IMG/VR virus record: IMGVR_UViG_3300006104_000092
Span: 1-20,350 of that record
DNA length: 20,350 nucleotides
Source: a virus
Reading direction: 5' to 3' (one strand)
Made by a program: the position numbers and the translations under genes. Position 1 is the stretch's first letter; the number at the start of each line of letters is the position of its first letter. Below are positions 7,329 to 14,617 of the stretch, piece by piece. The notes under the pieces were generated by a model. The model saw only the letters and a program-made list of their open reading frames with translations, made no database searches and was not told the DNA's origin.

Positions 7329-7742
7329 TTAAATGTCACGGATTGGCGCGCATAAAAAATTCGAACGCGGCGGGACCGGGTTTTAATAACAGACCAAAAA
7401 AAGATTCCTTACGGGGTGGGGGACTTATTTGAAATACCCATTCACGACTATCAATCCAATTTTTCCAGGCGGTTGCTTTGGGAATCTCATACGGAAATCT
7501 TAAGGATACTTCAAAAAATAGTCGTTATAGTCGGAGCAATATACGCAAGTCACTGATGGAATCCTGATTGAATAGGACGACGATGGTGCGGAAGCACAAT
7601 CGGTCAACCGACTATCATAGTCGCAAAAACCTTCCCATAGCGTTAATCCACACCCTTTCGGGCAAACTTTTTGGTTTTCTCCTACTATCGATAGTCGACC
7701 ATTCGTGCCCTTAAAAGGGCGCGGGAACCCATAACAAAAAGC
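7294..7742. other. Non-coding control region, candidate cos / late promoter
   Basis: About 450 bases between the helicase terminator and terS without a convincing gene. It is more AT-rich than its surroundings and contains all the CGACTAT/ATAGTCG words listed separately. Position next to terS makes a cos or terminase-binding site, late promoter or replication origin all possible. I could not pick a clear -35/-10 pair. Confidence 0.5.
7445..7697. repeat. CGACTAT / ATAGTCG iteron-like cluster
   Basis: The 7-mer CGACTAT or its complement ATAGTCG appears at 7445-7451, 7518-7524, 7527-7533, 7609-7615, 7617-7623 and 7691-7697. The pair 7518/7527 is a direct repeat with 9-base period. The pair 7609-7623 is a perfect dyad around one central C. 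The last copy overlaps the 12-bp palindrome ACTATCGATAGT (7684-7695). I saw no copy of the 7-mer elsewhere in the window. This pattern suggests a protein-binding array. Confidence 0.65.
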
Positions 7743-7787
7743 AAAAAAAAATCCCCCTGCGATTGGATAATTCCGCACGCAGAGGGA
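7743..7787 (-). terminator. Rho-independent terminator after the helicase gene
   Basis: A 10-position stem with one mismatch (7752-7761, TCCCCCTGCG, with 7778-7787, CGCAGAGGGA) is followed on the minus strand by nine T residues (7751-7743) and more T beyond. It lies 21 bases after the helicase stop and closes the replication operon. Confidence 0.85.
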
Positions 7788-7808
7788 AAAAATCAACTTT
7801 CAATAATT

Positions 7809-8912
7809 TTAACTAACTCTCCACTTACGGTTATCTTTCCCACCTACTCGCTCAAATTTGATCGTCCCAAGATCATCGCCGAACCGGAAAATCCTCCCTG
7901 CATACCGAGCAAAGAGCTTTGCCATCTTTGTCCTGGAGTTGGCATAGATTTCAAATTCCCTCGTCTCTCGATCCACCTTCCCCTTAATCAGTTCCTCAAA
8001 CAATCCCTTGTCACGGCAAATCCAGATCACTTCATCAAAGGAAATCCCCTCGCGACAGCGGAATTCAATGCCATCGCGGAAAAGCCCATTGGCCATCACC
8101 TTGACCAGCTCCGTCATGTCCACGGCATCCGGATCTCCGAATTCCTCACTCGTCGGCCTCCGCAGCGGATCTCCAAATCCTGAGAACTCCACGATCCCGC
8201 CGATCACATCGGCCCAGTCCTCAAATCCCGCAAGCCTCGAGGAACACTTCGGACGACCGGCCTGATCCCAGGCCACGACCAAAGACCAGAGCGAGGAAAG
8301 AATCCGAAACCGAACTTCCGGCCGAGCCAGGTACTCGGCGCCCATCGGCCGTTCAATCTTGCGCGCCTGGGGATCCGCCTCCTTGTTGAAAAGATCGATG
8401 AAGATCGACCGACGCGCCAAATCGGCCGAACACTCCGCCTGATTCGCCGTCAAAAGCACCATCGTTTGCTTCGCGATCTCATGTTTCGTTGACGACCCGA
8501 GACGACGCACCGAGACCACGGACGACGTCAGGAACTGCTCCAGATAGCTTGAGTCGACGCGATCCTTCACATTGTCGAAAATGATCGAGTCCGATCCCGC
8601 AAGAACCTCGGAATCCAGCACCTTCTGAAGTTCCTCCTTTTCTTCCGGGAACGACCGCATCGAGGCATAACCTCGAACCGGCACCTCCACCACCATCGCC
8701 AGAAGAGACTTTCCCGCAGCAGGTCCATTGGCATTCCAGACACACATCGGCATCTGGGCTTGCTCAGGAAGAAGGGACGAGGCAAAGCGACTCATCATCG
8801 CCGCGACCTGACAGGAAAGCGACCTTCCCCCATCCTCGGCAAAAGGGAACTCCCGAAGGAAATCCTTCAGGAAATCCACGGCCGCCTCCTTAGGCATCAA
8901 ATCGTAAGTCAC
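7809..8912 (-). CDS. Phage replicative helicase, ATPase domain
   Basis: A 367-residue P-loop ATPase, likely the motor of the replicative helicase. Walker A is NGPAAGKS (about 62-69), Walker B SIIFDN (about 109-114), then a sensor-like LLTANQ (about 153-158) and an arginine-finger-like DLARRS (about 164-169). The start is GTG at 8912 with AAGGAGG just upstream and a GTGA overlap with the preceding gene; the ATG at 8897 is too far from that signal. From memory, related proteins carry an N-terminal domain ending in GYD-type sequence fused ahead of this part. Here that domain is a separate gene (9872-10405), and the first residues (xTYDLMPKEA) look like the continuation of it. A strong terminator follows. 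Confidence 0.8.
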   Translation of the reverse strand: MTYDLMPKEAAVDFLKDFLREFPFAEDGGRSLSCQVAAMMSRFASSLLPEQAQMPMCVWNANGPAAGKSLLAMVVEVPVRGYASMRSFPEEKEELQKVLDSEVLAGSDSIIFDNVKDRVDSSYLEQFLTSSVVSVRRLGSSTKHEIAKQTMVLLTANQAECSADLARRSIFIDLFNKEADPQARKIERPMGAEYLARPEVRFRILSSLWSLVVAWDQAGRPKCSSRLAGFEDWADVIGGIVEFSGFGDPLRRPTSEEFGDPDAVDMTELVKVMANGLFRDGIEFRCREGISFDEVIWICRDKGLFEELIKGKVDRETREFEIYANSRTKMAKLFARYAGRIFRFGDDLGTIKFERVGGKDNRKWRVS

Positions 8913-9748
8913 TTGGCCTCCTTAATCTTCTGGATCTCGTCGCGGAGGAAGCGGATGGCATCTGCGGTGGCGTATCTTGCTTCTGTAGCAGAGTAAGTTG
9001 AAGGTGTGCCGATGACTTCGATTTCAGCGTCTAACCTTGGTAAAGTCCTTTCCTGCTTTGGCAACGGGCGGCGGGTGCGGAAGCGCATGGCTTTGAAGTG
9101 TCCAGCTTTTACGCCTAGTTCAAACGACCATGCCTTCTTCCATTCGCCTTTGGTCTTGTTCGGTTGAACCTCATCCCCATCGCAGATCACCTCGTCAGGG
9201 CCAAGCTCTCGCCATTCGGGTTGTTTGACTTTTACATCCGTATTCCCCTCATGGGTGAATTTCGGTGCAGGATCTAAACTGACGGGTTCTTCCGTCAGGG
9301 GGTCATTTTGCGCGGTGATGAGCGCAACTTCACTTAATGCAGTTTGAGCAATATCTTGGTAATATCTTGCATCATCTCCACCAGTAGCGTTGGCTATTAA
9401 TTCAAGAGCATCACGGAACCGTGTGACCTCATCTTGTTGCTTGAATCCCCATTCCTTCCAGCTTTTGGCTTTCCTTCGCTCGTCGCGGTAATGCTGATGC
9501 CAGTTATTAGCTTCCTCACGGAGCCTTTCGATCTCAGCTTTTAGGAACTTCACTTCCTGCCTCAGAAAGCCAGCCTCTGGGTTGCATCGATGTTTGTCCA
9601 TTTCATCACGGGTATTCCAGGCCACATCCCAGCCATTTTCCCATCCTCTTACATATCCCTCTTTCACCCGATCTTCGACCGTCGGAAGGGTTCCGTCCTC
9701 ATTCAGGAAACGGATCCCCTCACTGTTCCAGTATTCCTCCGCAGTCAT
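8909..9748 (-). CDS. Early phage protein with coiled coil and 'ELGPDEVI..GDE' motif
   Basis: A 279-residue soluble protein of unknown function. A long charged coiled coil covers about residues 60-110 (FLKAEIERLREEANN and on). A segment of the type often seen in phage Ea22-like early proteins follows (ALELIAN...DDARYYQDIAQTAL, about 114-138). Then comes WRELGPDEVICDGDEV (about 179-194), similar to a repeated phage motif 'LxxGExIxxGDE'. The ATG at 9748 has AAAGGAGGA upstream. It is less GC-rich than the genes on both sides and lies exactly between the two parts of the helicase, so it looks like a later insertion. It has no HNH, LAGLIDADG or GIY-YIG signature. Confidence 0.75.
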   Translation of the reverse strand: MTAEEYWNSEGIRFLNEDGTLPTVEDRVKEGYVRGWENGWDVAWNTRDEMDKHRCNPEAGFLRQEVKFLKAEIERLREEANNWHQHYRDERRKAKSWKEWGFKQQDEVTRFRDALELIANATGGDDARYYQDIAQTALSEVALITAQNDPLTEEPVSLDPAPKFTHEGNTDVKVKQPEWRELGPDEVICDGDEVQPNKTKGEWKKAWSFELGVKAGHFKAMRFRTRRPLPKQERTLPRLDAEIEVIGTPSTYSATEARYATADAIRFLRDEIQKIKEAK

Positions 9749-9766
9749 ATCACTTTCCTCCTTTGG

Positions 9767-9784
9767 TTGTTGTTGTTGTTGTTG
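9767..9784 (-). repeat. (CAA)6 microsatellite in mRNA leader
   Basis: Six TTG units on the plus strand give CAACAACAACAACAACAA in the mRNA, just upstream of the Shine-Dalgarno of the 8909-9748 gene. CAA repeats are unstructured and can enhance ribosome loading; the number of units may vary between isolates. Confidence 0.8.
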
Positions 9785-9787
9785 TCT

Positions 9788-9806
9788 TCGGCCATTTGAT
9801 GGCCGA
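9788..9806 (-). promoter_or_regulatory. 8-bp perfect hairpin in the leader of the inserted gene
   Basis: TCGGCCAT (9788-9795), three-base loop, ATGGCCGA (9799-9806). On the mRNA the hairpin lies just 5' of the CAA repeat. It is not followed by a T run on the minus strand, so it may stabilise or process the transcript rather than terminate it. Confidence 0.55.
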
Positions 9807-9871
9807 GTAATTTTTCCGAAACTTCTCCGAGAGATTCCTGGGCGCGGAGCCCTTCCCGTTCTGGGCCGTCT

Positions 9872-10405
9872 TCATTCCTTCACGAGGATCTTTGTCTCCG
9901 GATCGTAGCCGGGCCCCTGGAGCGTCAGTTTCCCGGCGCGGAAGATCGGCACAGGGATCCGCGAGATCCGGCGCAGCTGCCGCAGCAGTTCGCGGAACTG
10001 ATGCGACGTCAGCACAGCCTCCGCCTGCATCTTGTTCATCGAATCGGGGCGATACTCATAGGCCACCGCACTCGTCCCGTCGGGATTGGAGCGCGAGACC
10101 TTCACCATCTTCACCGTCCGGAGAGACTTCTCGGCATAAGTGCGAAAGCACGCCGGGGTGAGGGGAGACATCCGGTCCGTCTTCGGCTCCAGGACGACCG
10201 GCTCCCCGTCCTGCAGGAAAACCCCGTTCGTGCACAGGATCGCCCCCATGTCGCGGGCAAAATCGGCCAGCACGCGCCCCACACGCGGCAGCTCCACCTG
10301 CGGATAGATTGGCTCCTCGGGCCGCTTCGCCGGATCCGAGGACTTCTCGGGTGCGGGCGGCAGGGGCGCGTCCTCGGACGAGCCCAGCATTGGTTCATCA
10401 TTCAT
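9872..10405 (-). CDS. Helicase N-terminal domain protein (split from the ATPase)
   Basis: A 177-residue protein from the ATG at 10405. It has an acidic, Pro-rich N-terminus, then VELPRVGRVLADFARDMG..L...GVFL and ends with RIPVPIFRAGKLTLQGPGYDPETKILVKE. As far as I remember, this is the usual N-terminal domain of phage and verrucomicrobial helicase proteins that continue directly into a P-loop ATPase. Here the chain stops after GYD and the ATPase resumes about 960 bases further on. Start choice is uncertain: a TTG at 10429 gives 8 more residues, and neither has a Shine-Dalgarno. The TTGACA motif precedes the ATG by 18 bases. Confidence 0.7.
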   Translation of the reverse strand: MNDEPMLGSSEDAPLPPAPEKSSDPAKRPEEPIYPQVELPRVGRVLADFARDMGAILCTNGVFLQDGEPVVLEPKTDRMSPLTPACFRTYAEKSLRTVKMVKVSRSNPDGTSAVAYEYRPDSMNKMQAEAVLTSHQFRELLRQLRRISRIPVPIFRAGKLTLQGPGYDPETKILVKE

Positions 10406-10423
10406 TGGGTGAGAGAAAAAAGG

Positions 10424-10429
10424 TGTCAA
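10424..10429 (-). promoter_or_regulatory. TTGACA start-associated motif (copy 7, six bases)
   Basis: The motif here reads CTTGACA, so only the six-base core is kept. It starts 2 bases after the primase stop and lies 18 bases before the ATG at 10405. It is the only copy inside the replication module. Confidence 0.45.
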
Positions 10430-10431
10430 GT

Positions 10432-11622
10432 TCAGCGCGCCAGATCGGCCAGCGCCGTCAGATCGCTCTCGAGTTCCGCGATCATCCTGGGGAATTTTGC
10501 ATTGCAGACCGCGTAGTAGCGCAGACGCTCCGCAGCCTCAGCCATCGCCGCCAGATCCTCCGATCGGATCGCCACCTCGGCCGCCTTCACCGCATCGGCC
10601 AGGGCATCGCGCCGCGGAGGCAGATCGATCAGACGATCCCCGAAAGGAGGGATCGGATTCACATACAGCAGCTTCTGGAGCTTCCTCGGATCCGATCCGC
10701 GCCACTGCTGCGGCAGCCGCGTCAGACGCACTGCCGTCAGAGCCTTCGGATCGGCGCCGAGACGGGCGAGGGGAGCCTTCATCGAGCGCGCCCAGGCATC
10801 CCACTCCTCCTTCGAGGCAGGCCCCGAGAGACGCGACATCCCCGATCCGGCCCCTGGCACCCGGATCAGAGCATGAACGGACCGACCCCCGGAGGAGTAG
10901 ATCGCCGAAATCGGGAGGGACGACTTCGCCAGGGCCGCCAGCCAGAGCGACGGATCCGCCTCATCCGACTCAAGCAGGGCATACTTCCAGCGCGTCACCG
11001 ACTCCTCCGATCGGCGCGACATCTTGCCCGTCCGAGGATTGGGATACGCACGGCCATCGACCGGATTGGCCAGATACCACATCCCGTCCGGCCCGCAGGA
11101 GGGGATTGGCTCATCCGGCCAGACCGCCTGCCCTTGGGAGCGACTATCGTTGAAGATCAGCACCTTCTCCCCGACATAGAGGAGCGCGAGGAATTCCTCC
11201 GACGACGTCAGGGACGGATCGACATACGACCGAGCGGCAAACCAGTCCAACCGCGGCCGAAAATCCCCCGCCGCACGGGCCAGCGCCGCCGGATCGAACT
11301 CCACCTTCTCCACCGAGGGAAGGGGCTTCCACTCCTGGACAGGAAGCGGACCCTTTGAGTCCAGCAGATAACCGTGCCCGCGGGGCGAGGGGGAGTTCGC
11401 CGCGCTCCGCAGCTTGTAGGCCAGCTCCCGCTCCGACCAGGGCGGGGAACACCGCTGATTGTATTCGTGCATCAGGGACATCGCATCCGATTCCCCGAGA
11501 CCGAAGCCATGGATCAAGGCGCAGGCCACCGCAAAGGTCGCATCATGCCCCCCGGAGCCGGAGACAGCGGCATCCATCCGGGCGACGTAACGGGACGCCC
11601 GTTCTGTGATCGGAATGGCCAT
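10432..11622 (-). CDS. AEP-like DNA primase with N-terminal accessory domain
   Basis: A 396-residue replication protein. Residues about 20-85 form a PriCT-like helical domain (GGHDATFAVACALIHGFGL, then SPPWSERELAYKLRSA). The central part resembles archaeo-eukaryotic primases: an acidic motif LLESDEAD (216-223), then SGGRSVHA (244-251), comparable to the SxH motif II. RLTRLP (299-304) is followed by a Gln/Leu-rich LLYVNP block. It would prime synthesis for the helicase encoded downstream. The ATG at 11622 overlaps the previous stop by one base (TAATG) with no Shine-Dalgarno, so translation is coupled. The overall replication role is secure; assignment of the catalytic residues is inference. 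Confidence 0.7.
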   Translation of the reverse strand: MAIPITERASRYVARMDAAVSGSGGHDATFAVACALIHGFGLGESDAMSLMHEYNQRCSPPWSERELAYKLRSAANSPSPRGHGYLLDSKGPLPVQEWKPLPSVEKVEFDPAALARAAGDFRPRLDWFAARSYVDPSLTSSEEFLALLYVGEKVLIFNDSRSQGQAVWPDEPIPSCGPDGMWYLANPVDGRAYPNPRTGKMSRRSEESVTRWKYALLESDEADPSLWLAALAKSSLPISAIYSSGGRSVHALIRVPGAGSGMSRLSGPASKEEWDAWARSMKAPLARLGADPKALTAVRLTRLPQQWRGSDPRKLQKLLYVNPIPPFGDRLIDLPPRRDALADAVKAAEVAIRSEDLAAMAEAAERLRYYAVCNAKFPRMIAELESDLTALADLAR

Positions 11623-11882
11623 TAATTACGAAAGATGACCTTCCACCGATGCTGCGTTGGATAATGATCGCCCGGATTCAGGCAAACCAACTCGTGACGA
11701 AGATGCCTTTTCATCACATTCAGGATTTTTACGATCAACGACTTCGCTGCATATTCCTCCCCGGCCGTGCAGGTGGCGCGGAGAGGCTTAGGGAATAGAT
11801 CCTTCAGTTCCTCCGGAACCACACTGATTTTGGCCGTGGCAAAGTTTCCCGGCTTATCGGTTGTGGTGATCTCAAAGGTCAT
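11622..11882 (-). CDS. Hypothetical early protein, possible ssDNA/DNA-binding helper
   Basis: 86 residues starting at the ATG at 11882, chosen because GGGGGA lies 8 bases upstream and the start overlaps the previous stop by 4 bases (ATGA). An upstream ATG at 11909 has no such signal. The sequence has a beta-type N-terminus (FEITTTDKPGNFATAKISVV) and a basic, helical C-terminal half (AKSLIVKILNVMKRHLRHEL). I do not recognise a family. It is directly coupled to the primase, which hints at a replication role. Confidence 0.65.
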   Translation of the reverse strand: MTFEITTTDKPGNFATAKISVVPEELKDLFPKPLRATCTAGEEYAAKSLIVKILNVMKRHLRHELVCLNPGDHYPTQHRWKVIFRN

Positions 11883-12085
11883 TTTGCAATCCCCCAGCGA
11901 GTTCCGCATTTATTGCAAAAATAATAATTATTATTTACGCATTCCTTATTCGGAGGAAATCTCCTCCAAGAAAATACGAATTGATACTGGTGACGACACC
12001 AACGGGGATTACCCCAGGGGATTGATACTTCCCTCACTTCAACCCTATTCGGCTCGAGCCCATCTAATTTTTTGCCTCGTTTCAT
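11879..12085 (-). CDS. Small zinc-finger-like protein
   Basis: 68 residues from the ATG at 12085 (GGAGG 8 bases upstream, ATGA overlap with the preceding gene). Cys30, His32, Cys49 and the C-terminal CNKC pair (Cys57/Cys60) suggest a small zinc-binding fold; the pattern WCRHQYQF...CxxCG TRW resembles recycled zinc-ribbon proteins. Lys/Arg-rich start (MKRGKK). Function unknown; DNA or RNA binding is plausible. The coding sequence is AT-rich compared with the primase. Confidence 0.65.
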   Translation of the reverse strand: MKRGKKLDGLEPNRVEVREVSIPWGNPRWCRHQYQFVFSWRRFPPNKECVNNNYYFCNKCGTRWGIAK

Positions 12086-12354
12086 TTTGTAGCCTCCATC
12101 TGACAAATAATGGCAACTTTCGTAATAATCCCGTCGATGTATTCATTTGAATAATCGCCAAACTTTTTGCACTCTTTTCGGAACTCCTTCCGATAAAGAT
12201 TTAGAAAAAAAGCGAGCATATCTGCCTCGTAAAAATCAAGTCGTGGAGATGTCTTTTCGTTCCGTACTGGAGCTGAGAAATCCAATGGGATCGTGGATTT
12301 GTCTGTCTTAATGGCCTTCTCCCGGCGGATGGCCTCAAAGTCTTTTTCGCTCAT
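12082..12354 (-). CDS. Hypothetical early protein
   Basis: 90 residues, mostly charged and helical (LAFFLNLYRKEFRKECKKFGDYSNEYIDGIITKVA, shown here as its character rather than a motif: about residues 47-81). The ATG at 12354 follows GGAGGAGG and overlaps the preceding stop by 4 bases. AT-rich codon use. No family recognised. Confidence 0.65.
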   Translation of the reverse strand: MSEKDFEAIRREKAIKTDKSTIPLDFSAPVRNEKTSPRLDFYEADMLAFFLNLYRKEFRKECKKFGDYSNEYIDGIITKVAIICQMEATK

Positions 12355-12710
12355 TCCGCCTCCTCCTCATCATTGACCAAATATTCAGAACCCCTTTCAA
12401 AAACGGTTTCTGGAAATAGTAGGGATAGGAAAATCTGGAGAAATTCACTGTGCCCCAATTTAAAAAGCAGAGAGTCAGGAAAAGTTAAATATGTTTTTCC
12501 TGAAATTCTAATTGCTCGCGCAGTAACTTCTTCTACTGAAACTACAACCCCCAATCTCTCATCGACAATTTGCTGGTTAGACGCAATTAACCATGGGATA
12601 AAATCAGAACAACTGGTTGTCTCGTTATTAGGGAAGAAAACATTAAATGAGTGAATCAGATCTGGTGTAGAGCATAAGCTCTTTAATTGTTTAAGAAATA
12701 AAGGACTCAT
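12351..12710 (-). CDS. Hypothetical early protein, AT-rich
   Basis: 119 residues from the ATG at 12710 (GGGAGGAGG upstream, ATGA overlap with the 12707-13183 gene). A longer reading to 12797 overlaps that gene and is rejected. Leu/Phe-rich with an acidic tail ending NDEEEAE. Codon use is much more AT-rich than both the upstream and the primase genes, which suggests separate acquisition. No family recognised. Confidence 0.65.
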   Translation of the reverse strand: MSPLFLKQLKSLCSTPDLIHSFNVFFPNNETTSCSDFIPWLIASNQQIVDERLGVVVSVEEVTARAIRISGKTYLTFPDSLLFKLGHSEFLQIFLSLLFPETVFERGSEYLVNDEEEAE

Positions 12711-13183
12711 TTCGCCTCCTCCCCTAGCAGGTGATCGTAAAACTCGACCATCGGTCGCAGCAGTTCGCAGGCCTTCTTGCGGTCCGCGCTCGTCCATTTA
12801 TCGACCGCGACCTTGCGACGCCAGAGATCAAAGGACTGCCTTATCCCCTCGATGGTCACGATGGCCGTTCCCTTGCCGAGGCCCTCATTCAGCTTCGGCT
12901 TATCCTCCTCCGGAGGGAGGCCCAGCGCCAGCACCAGCTGATCGTCGATCTGCTTCTCCGTGTCTTCGACGAATTCCTCGCCATATTCCTTTTCACCGTA
13001 CTCGCGCCAGTGCCGCATCCAAATGGACGAACACTTCTTGGCCATCTTGATCCGGTAGCCGACCTCGAAGTATTCCTGACCCGACATGACCTCCGGAAGC
13101 ACCAGCCCATCGGGCCGGAAATAGCCCGCAGGCGTCAGATCGGTGGGGGACACTTCTCCCTCCTGTTGAATTTCCAATGTCAT
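12707..13183 (-). CDS. Hypothetical early protein, charged helical
   Basis: 158 residues from the ATG at 13183, chosen because GGAGGAG lies 7 bases upstream; the longer frame to 13531 is a shadow of the HTH gene. Charged and helical (WMRHWREYGEKEYGEEFVED, about 55-74), with a C-terminal helix ending PMVEFYDHLLGEEAK. No family recognised; it lies after an HTH regulator and before the AT-rich small genes. Confidence 0.7.
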   Translation of the reverse strand: MTLEIQQEGEVSPTDLTPAGYFRPDGLVLPEVMSGQEYFEVGYRIKMAKKCSSIWMRHWREYGEKEYGEEFVEDTEKQIDDQLVLALGLPPEEDKPKLNEGLGKGTAIVTIEGIRQSFDLWRRKVAVDKWTSADRKKACELLRPMVEFYDHLLGEEAK

Positions 13184-13212
13184 CGTTTCTCCTCCTATGC
13201 GTGTTTGTGCCG

Positions 13213-13704
13213 TCAGGCCCGAGAACGGCGGTTGAGTTGGGCCTCGCGGAATGTCTCCCGGCTCTTCTCCGACTTTCGAAACTTCGTGACCGTCACCCCG
13301 AGAATGTCGGCGAATCCCACGACGTAGTGACTCACCAGGGCGCGGGTACAGTTCAGTTCCCGGGCGATCTCCGCCTGGGACTTCTTCCCGTTGAGTTGAT
13401 CGAGGCCCGCGGCAAAAGCCAGCGCGTGGACCATCACCGGCAGATTCTTCCCCTGAAGGAGGAACCCGATCACACGGCCGAACGCCTCCCGATGCTCCCC
13501 GGCGACCTTCTTGCACTCCTCCTGGTGCCATGCCAGCACCCGAAGCGCCTGCTGGGGCGTGATCCCGAGAAGATCGGCGAGGATCTCCTCCTCCCGATCG
13601 ATCTCCGCGGCCAAATCGGGCTCATAAGCCCCCTCGAGGGAATCGCCGACCCACGCACGGAAAGCGCCGTCAGGTGAAGCCGAGAGACCGTGATTCGGGA
13701 ACAT
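13213..13704 (-). CDS. HTH DNA-binding protein (early regulator)
   Basis: 163 residues with an internal helix-turn-helix of the KorB/ParB or sigma region 4 style: KSQAEIARELNCTRALVSHY (about 108-127), followed by a basic tail ending NRRSRA. The N-terminal half is acidic and helical (EIDREEEILADLLGITPQQA). The start is the ATG at 13704 with GGAGGTG upstream, overlapping the preceding stop by one base (TGATG). A longer frame to 13752 is less likely. It probably binds DNA to control early or late transcription or replication; whether it binds the 14824-14877 dyad is unknown. Confidence 0.7.
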   Translation of the reverse strand: MFPNHGLSASPDGAFRAWVGDSLEGAYEPDLAAEIDREEEILADLLGITPQQALRVLAWHQEECKKVAGEHREAFGRVIGFLLQGKNLPVMVHALAFAAGLDQLNGKKSQAEIARELNCTRALVSHYVVGFADILGVTVTKFRKSEKSRETFREAQLNRRSRA

Positions 13705-14021
13705 CAGAGCACCTCCAGTTTCTTGATGTCCAGCTTCCGCCGGATCCGGCAAGCGGGGATGCCCGTAAAGTCACAGAGAAGATCCAGCCCCCATCCCTTC
13801 AGAAAGGAGACCAGATCCATCACCTCGCGCATATCGCCCATCCCATCGAGGACGCGGTACATTCGGACCTTCTTCGTCTTGATCCGGCCAAGGATGCCCA
13901 CCACCTCGCCATCGGCATCGAGGACCCCGTTTTTCTGGAGAAGCTGAAAATCCAGCATCGCCTGATGGATGATCGAGGAGACCAGCCCCACCAGCGCATC
14001 GTCAGGACGCGTCTGCCTCAT
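13704..14021 (-). CDS. Hypothetical early protein
   Basis: 105 residues from the ATG at 14021. The start is fixed by an ATGA overlap with the small gene 14018-14197; the longer frame to 14357 translates as an Arg/Trp-rich shadow. It contains helical N-terminal sequence (LVGLVSSIIHQAMLDFQLLQ), a possible small beta part (VVGILGRIKTKKVRMYRVLD) and a basic C-terminus. No family recognised. Confidence 0.65.
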   Translation of the reverse strand: MRQTRPDDALVGLVSSIIHQAMLDFQLLQKNGVLDADGEVVGILGRIKTKKVRMYRVLDGMGDMREVMDLVSFLKGWGLDLLCDFTGIPACRIRRKLDIKKLEVL

Positions 14022-14197
14022 CGGAGTCCCTGCGCCTCCTGTTTGCGGTGCTCTTGGGACAGCGCGCGGACCTTTGAGGAACGACGGGATCCGGAAACGG
14101 CCCCGCCACGCCGACCGAAAAAGCCACAGACAGTCCACCAGTCCTGACCGGTCTCCCGCATCCGCTCCTCGATCTTTCGGCGAACGTCCGGACTCAT
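14018..14197 (-). CDS. Tiny coupled gene, 59 residues
   Basis: Found by reading the frame by hand. ATG at 14197 has GTAAGGAGG 4 bases upstream and overlaps the previous stop (ATGA); its own TGA overlaps the next ATG at 14021. The product begins MSPDVRRKIEERMRETGQD and has a basic middle with Arg and Ser runs. Unknown function. Strong signals on both ends make it likely real. Confidence 0.6.
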   Translation of the reverse strand: MSPDVRRKIEERMRETGQDWWTVCGFFGRRGGAVSGSRRSSKVRALSQEHRKQEAQGLR

Positions 14198-14400
14198 CGG
14201 TCCTCCTTACGCGCCGCATCCTCGGCAGGGGACATCGGACGCAGCCCCAGATGGGCCACCGAGTTCCAGAACTGCTCCTCCTCCCAGGCATGGGCAGGGC
14301 AAAGATGCCGCGGACCCACCACCACGCAGGCCGTCTCCTTACAGGAGGATTCATCACACGAGGCGAACAGCCCCGTCGCCAGCTTCAGCGTCCCGTTCAT
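14194..14400 (-). CDS. Small Cys-rich protein, possible zinc binding
   Basis: 68 residues. Cys15, Cys20, Cys25, Cys34 with His32 and His37 could bind zinc; the part CVVVGPRHLCPAHAWEEEQ resembles phage zinc-finger proteins where CPAH is the second half of a knuckle. The ATG at 14400 lacks a Shine-Dalgarno but overlaps the preceding stop by 4 bases, and the stop overlaps the next start. Confidence 0.55.
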   Translation of the reverse strand: MNGTLKLATGLFASCDESSCKETACVVVGPRHLCPAHAWEEEQFWNSVAHLGLRPMSPAEDAARKEDR

Positions 14401-14513
14401 CGGTGAGGGACGGGGATGTAGCTCGACTGAATCCTAAGCCCCGTGCGGGACTGCAGGACGTGCCGGTCATAGCCCGTGGCCCGGCGATACCACGACCACA
14501 AACGGCGGATCAT
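14397..14513 (-). CDS. Micro-gene, 38 residues, basic
   Basis: ATG at 14513 overlaps the stop of the membrane micro-gene (ATGA) and its TGA overlaps the ATG at 14400. The product starts MIRRLWSWYRRATGYDRH and is Arg/Trp/Tyr-rich. The Shine-Dalgarno is weak (GGAGCGG). Chained overlaps are the main support. Confidence 0.45.
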   Translation of the reverse strand: MIRRLWSWYRRATGYDRHVLQSRTGLRIQSSYIPVPHR

Positions 14514-14617
14514 TTGCGGAACCGCTCCAGGGCGGTGGCGATGATCTCAACCCATTCTTCGAAACCCACCAGCAACACCGCCAGCAGGATCAAGCACCAG
14601 AACGCCCAGAAAATCAT
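14510..14617 (-). CDS. Micro-gene, 35-residue single-span membrane peptide
   Basis: ATG at 14617 with GGAGGAGG just upstream and an ATGA overlap with the preceding gene. Product begins MIFWAFWCLILLAVLLVGF, one predicted membrane span, followed by an amphipathic helix (EEWVEIIATALERFRK). Possibly an early membrane-active peptide. Confidence 0.55.
   Translation of the reverse strand: MIFWAFWCLILLAVLLVGFEEWVEIIATALERFRK

Noticed and set aside
7500-7796. A 98-codon minus-strand frame with several Cys
   Set aside because: Its start lies over the helicase terminator and its body covers the CGACTAT array; the protein looks like low-complexity translation of the repeats.
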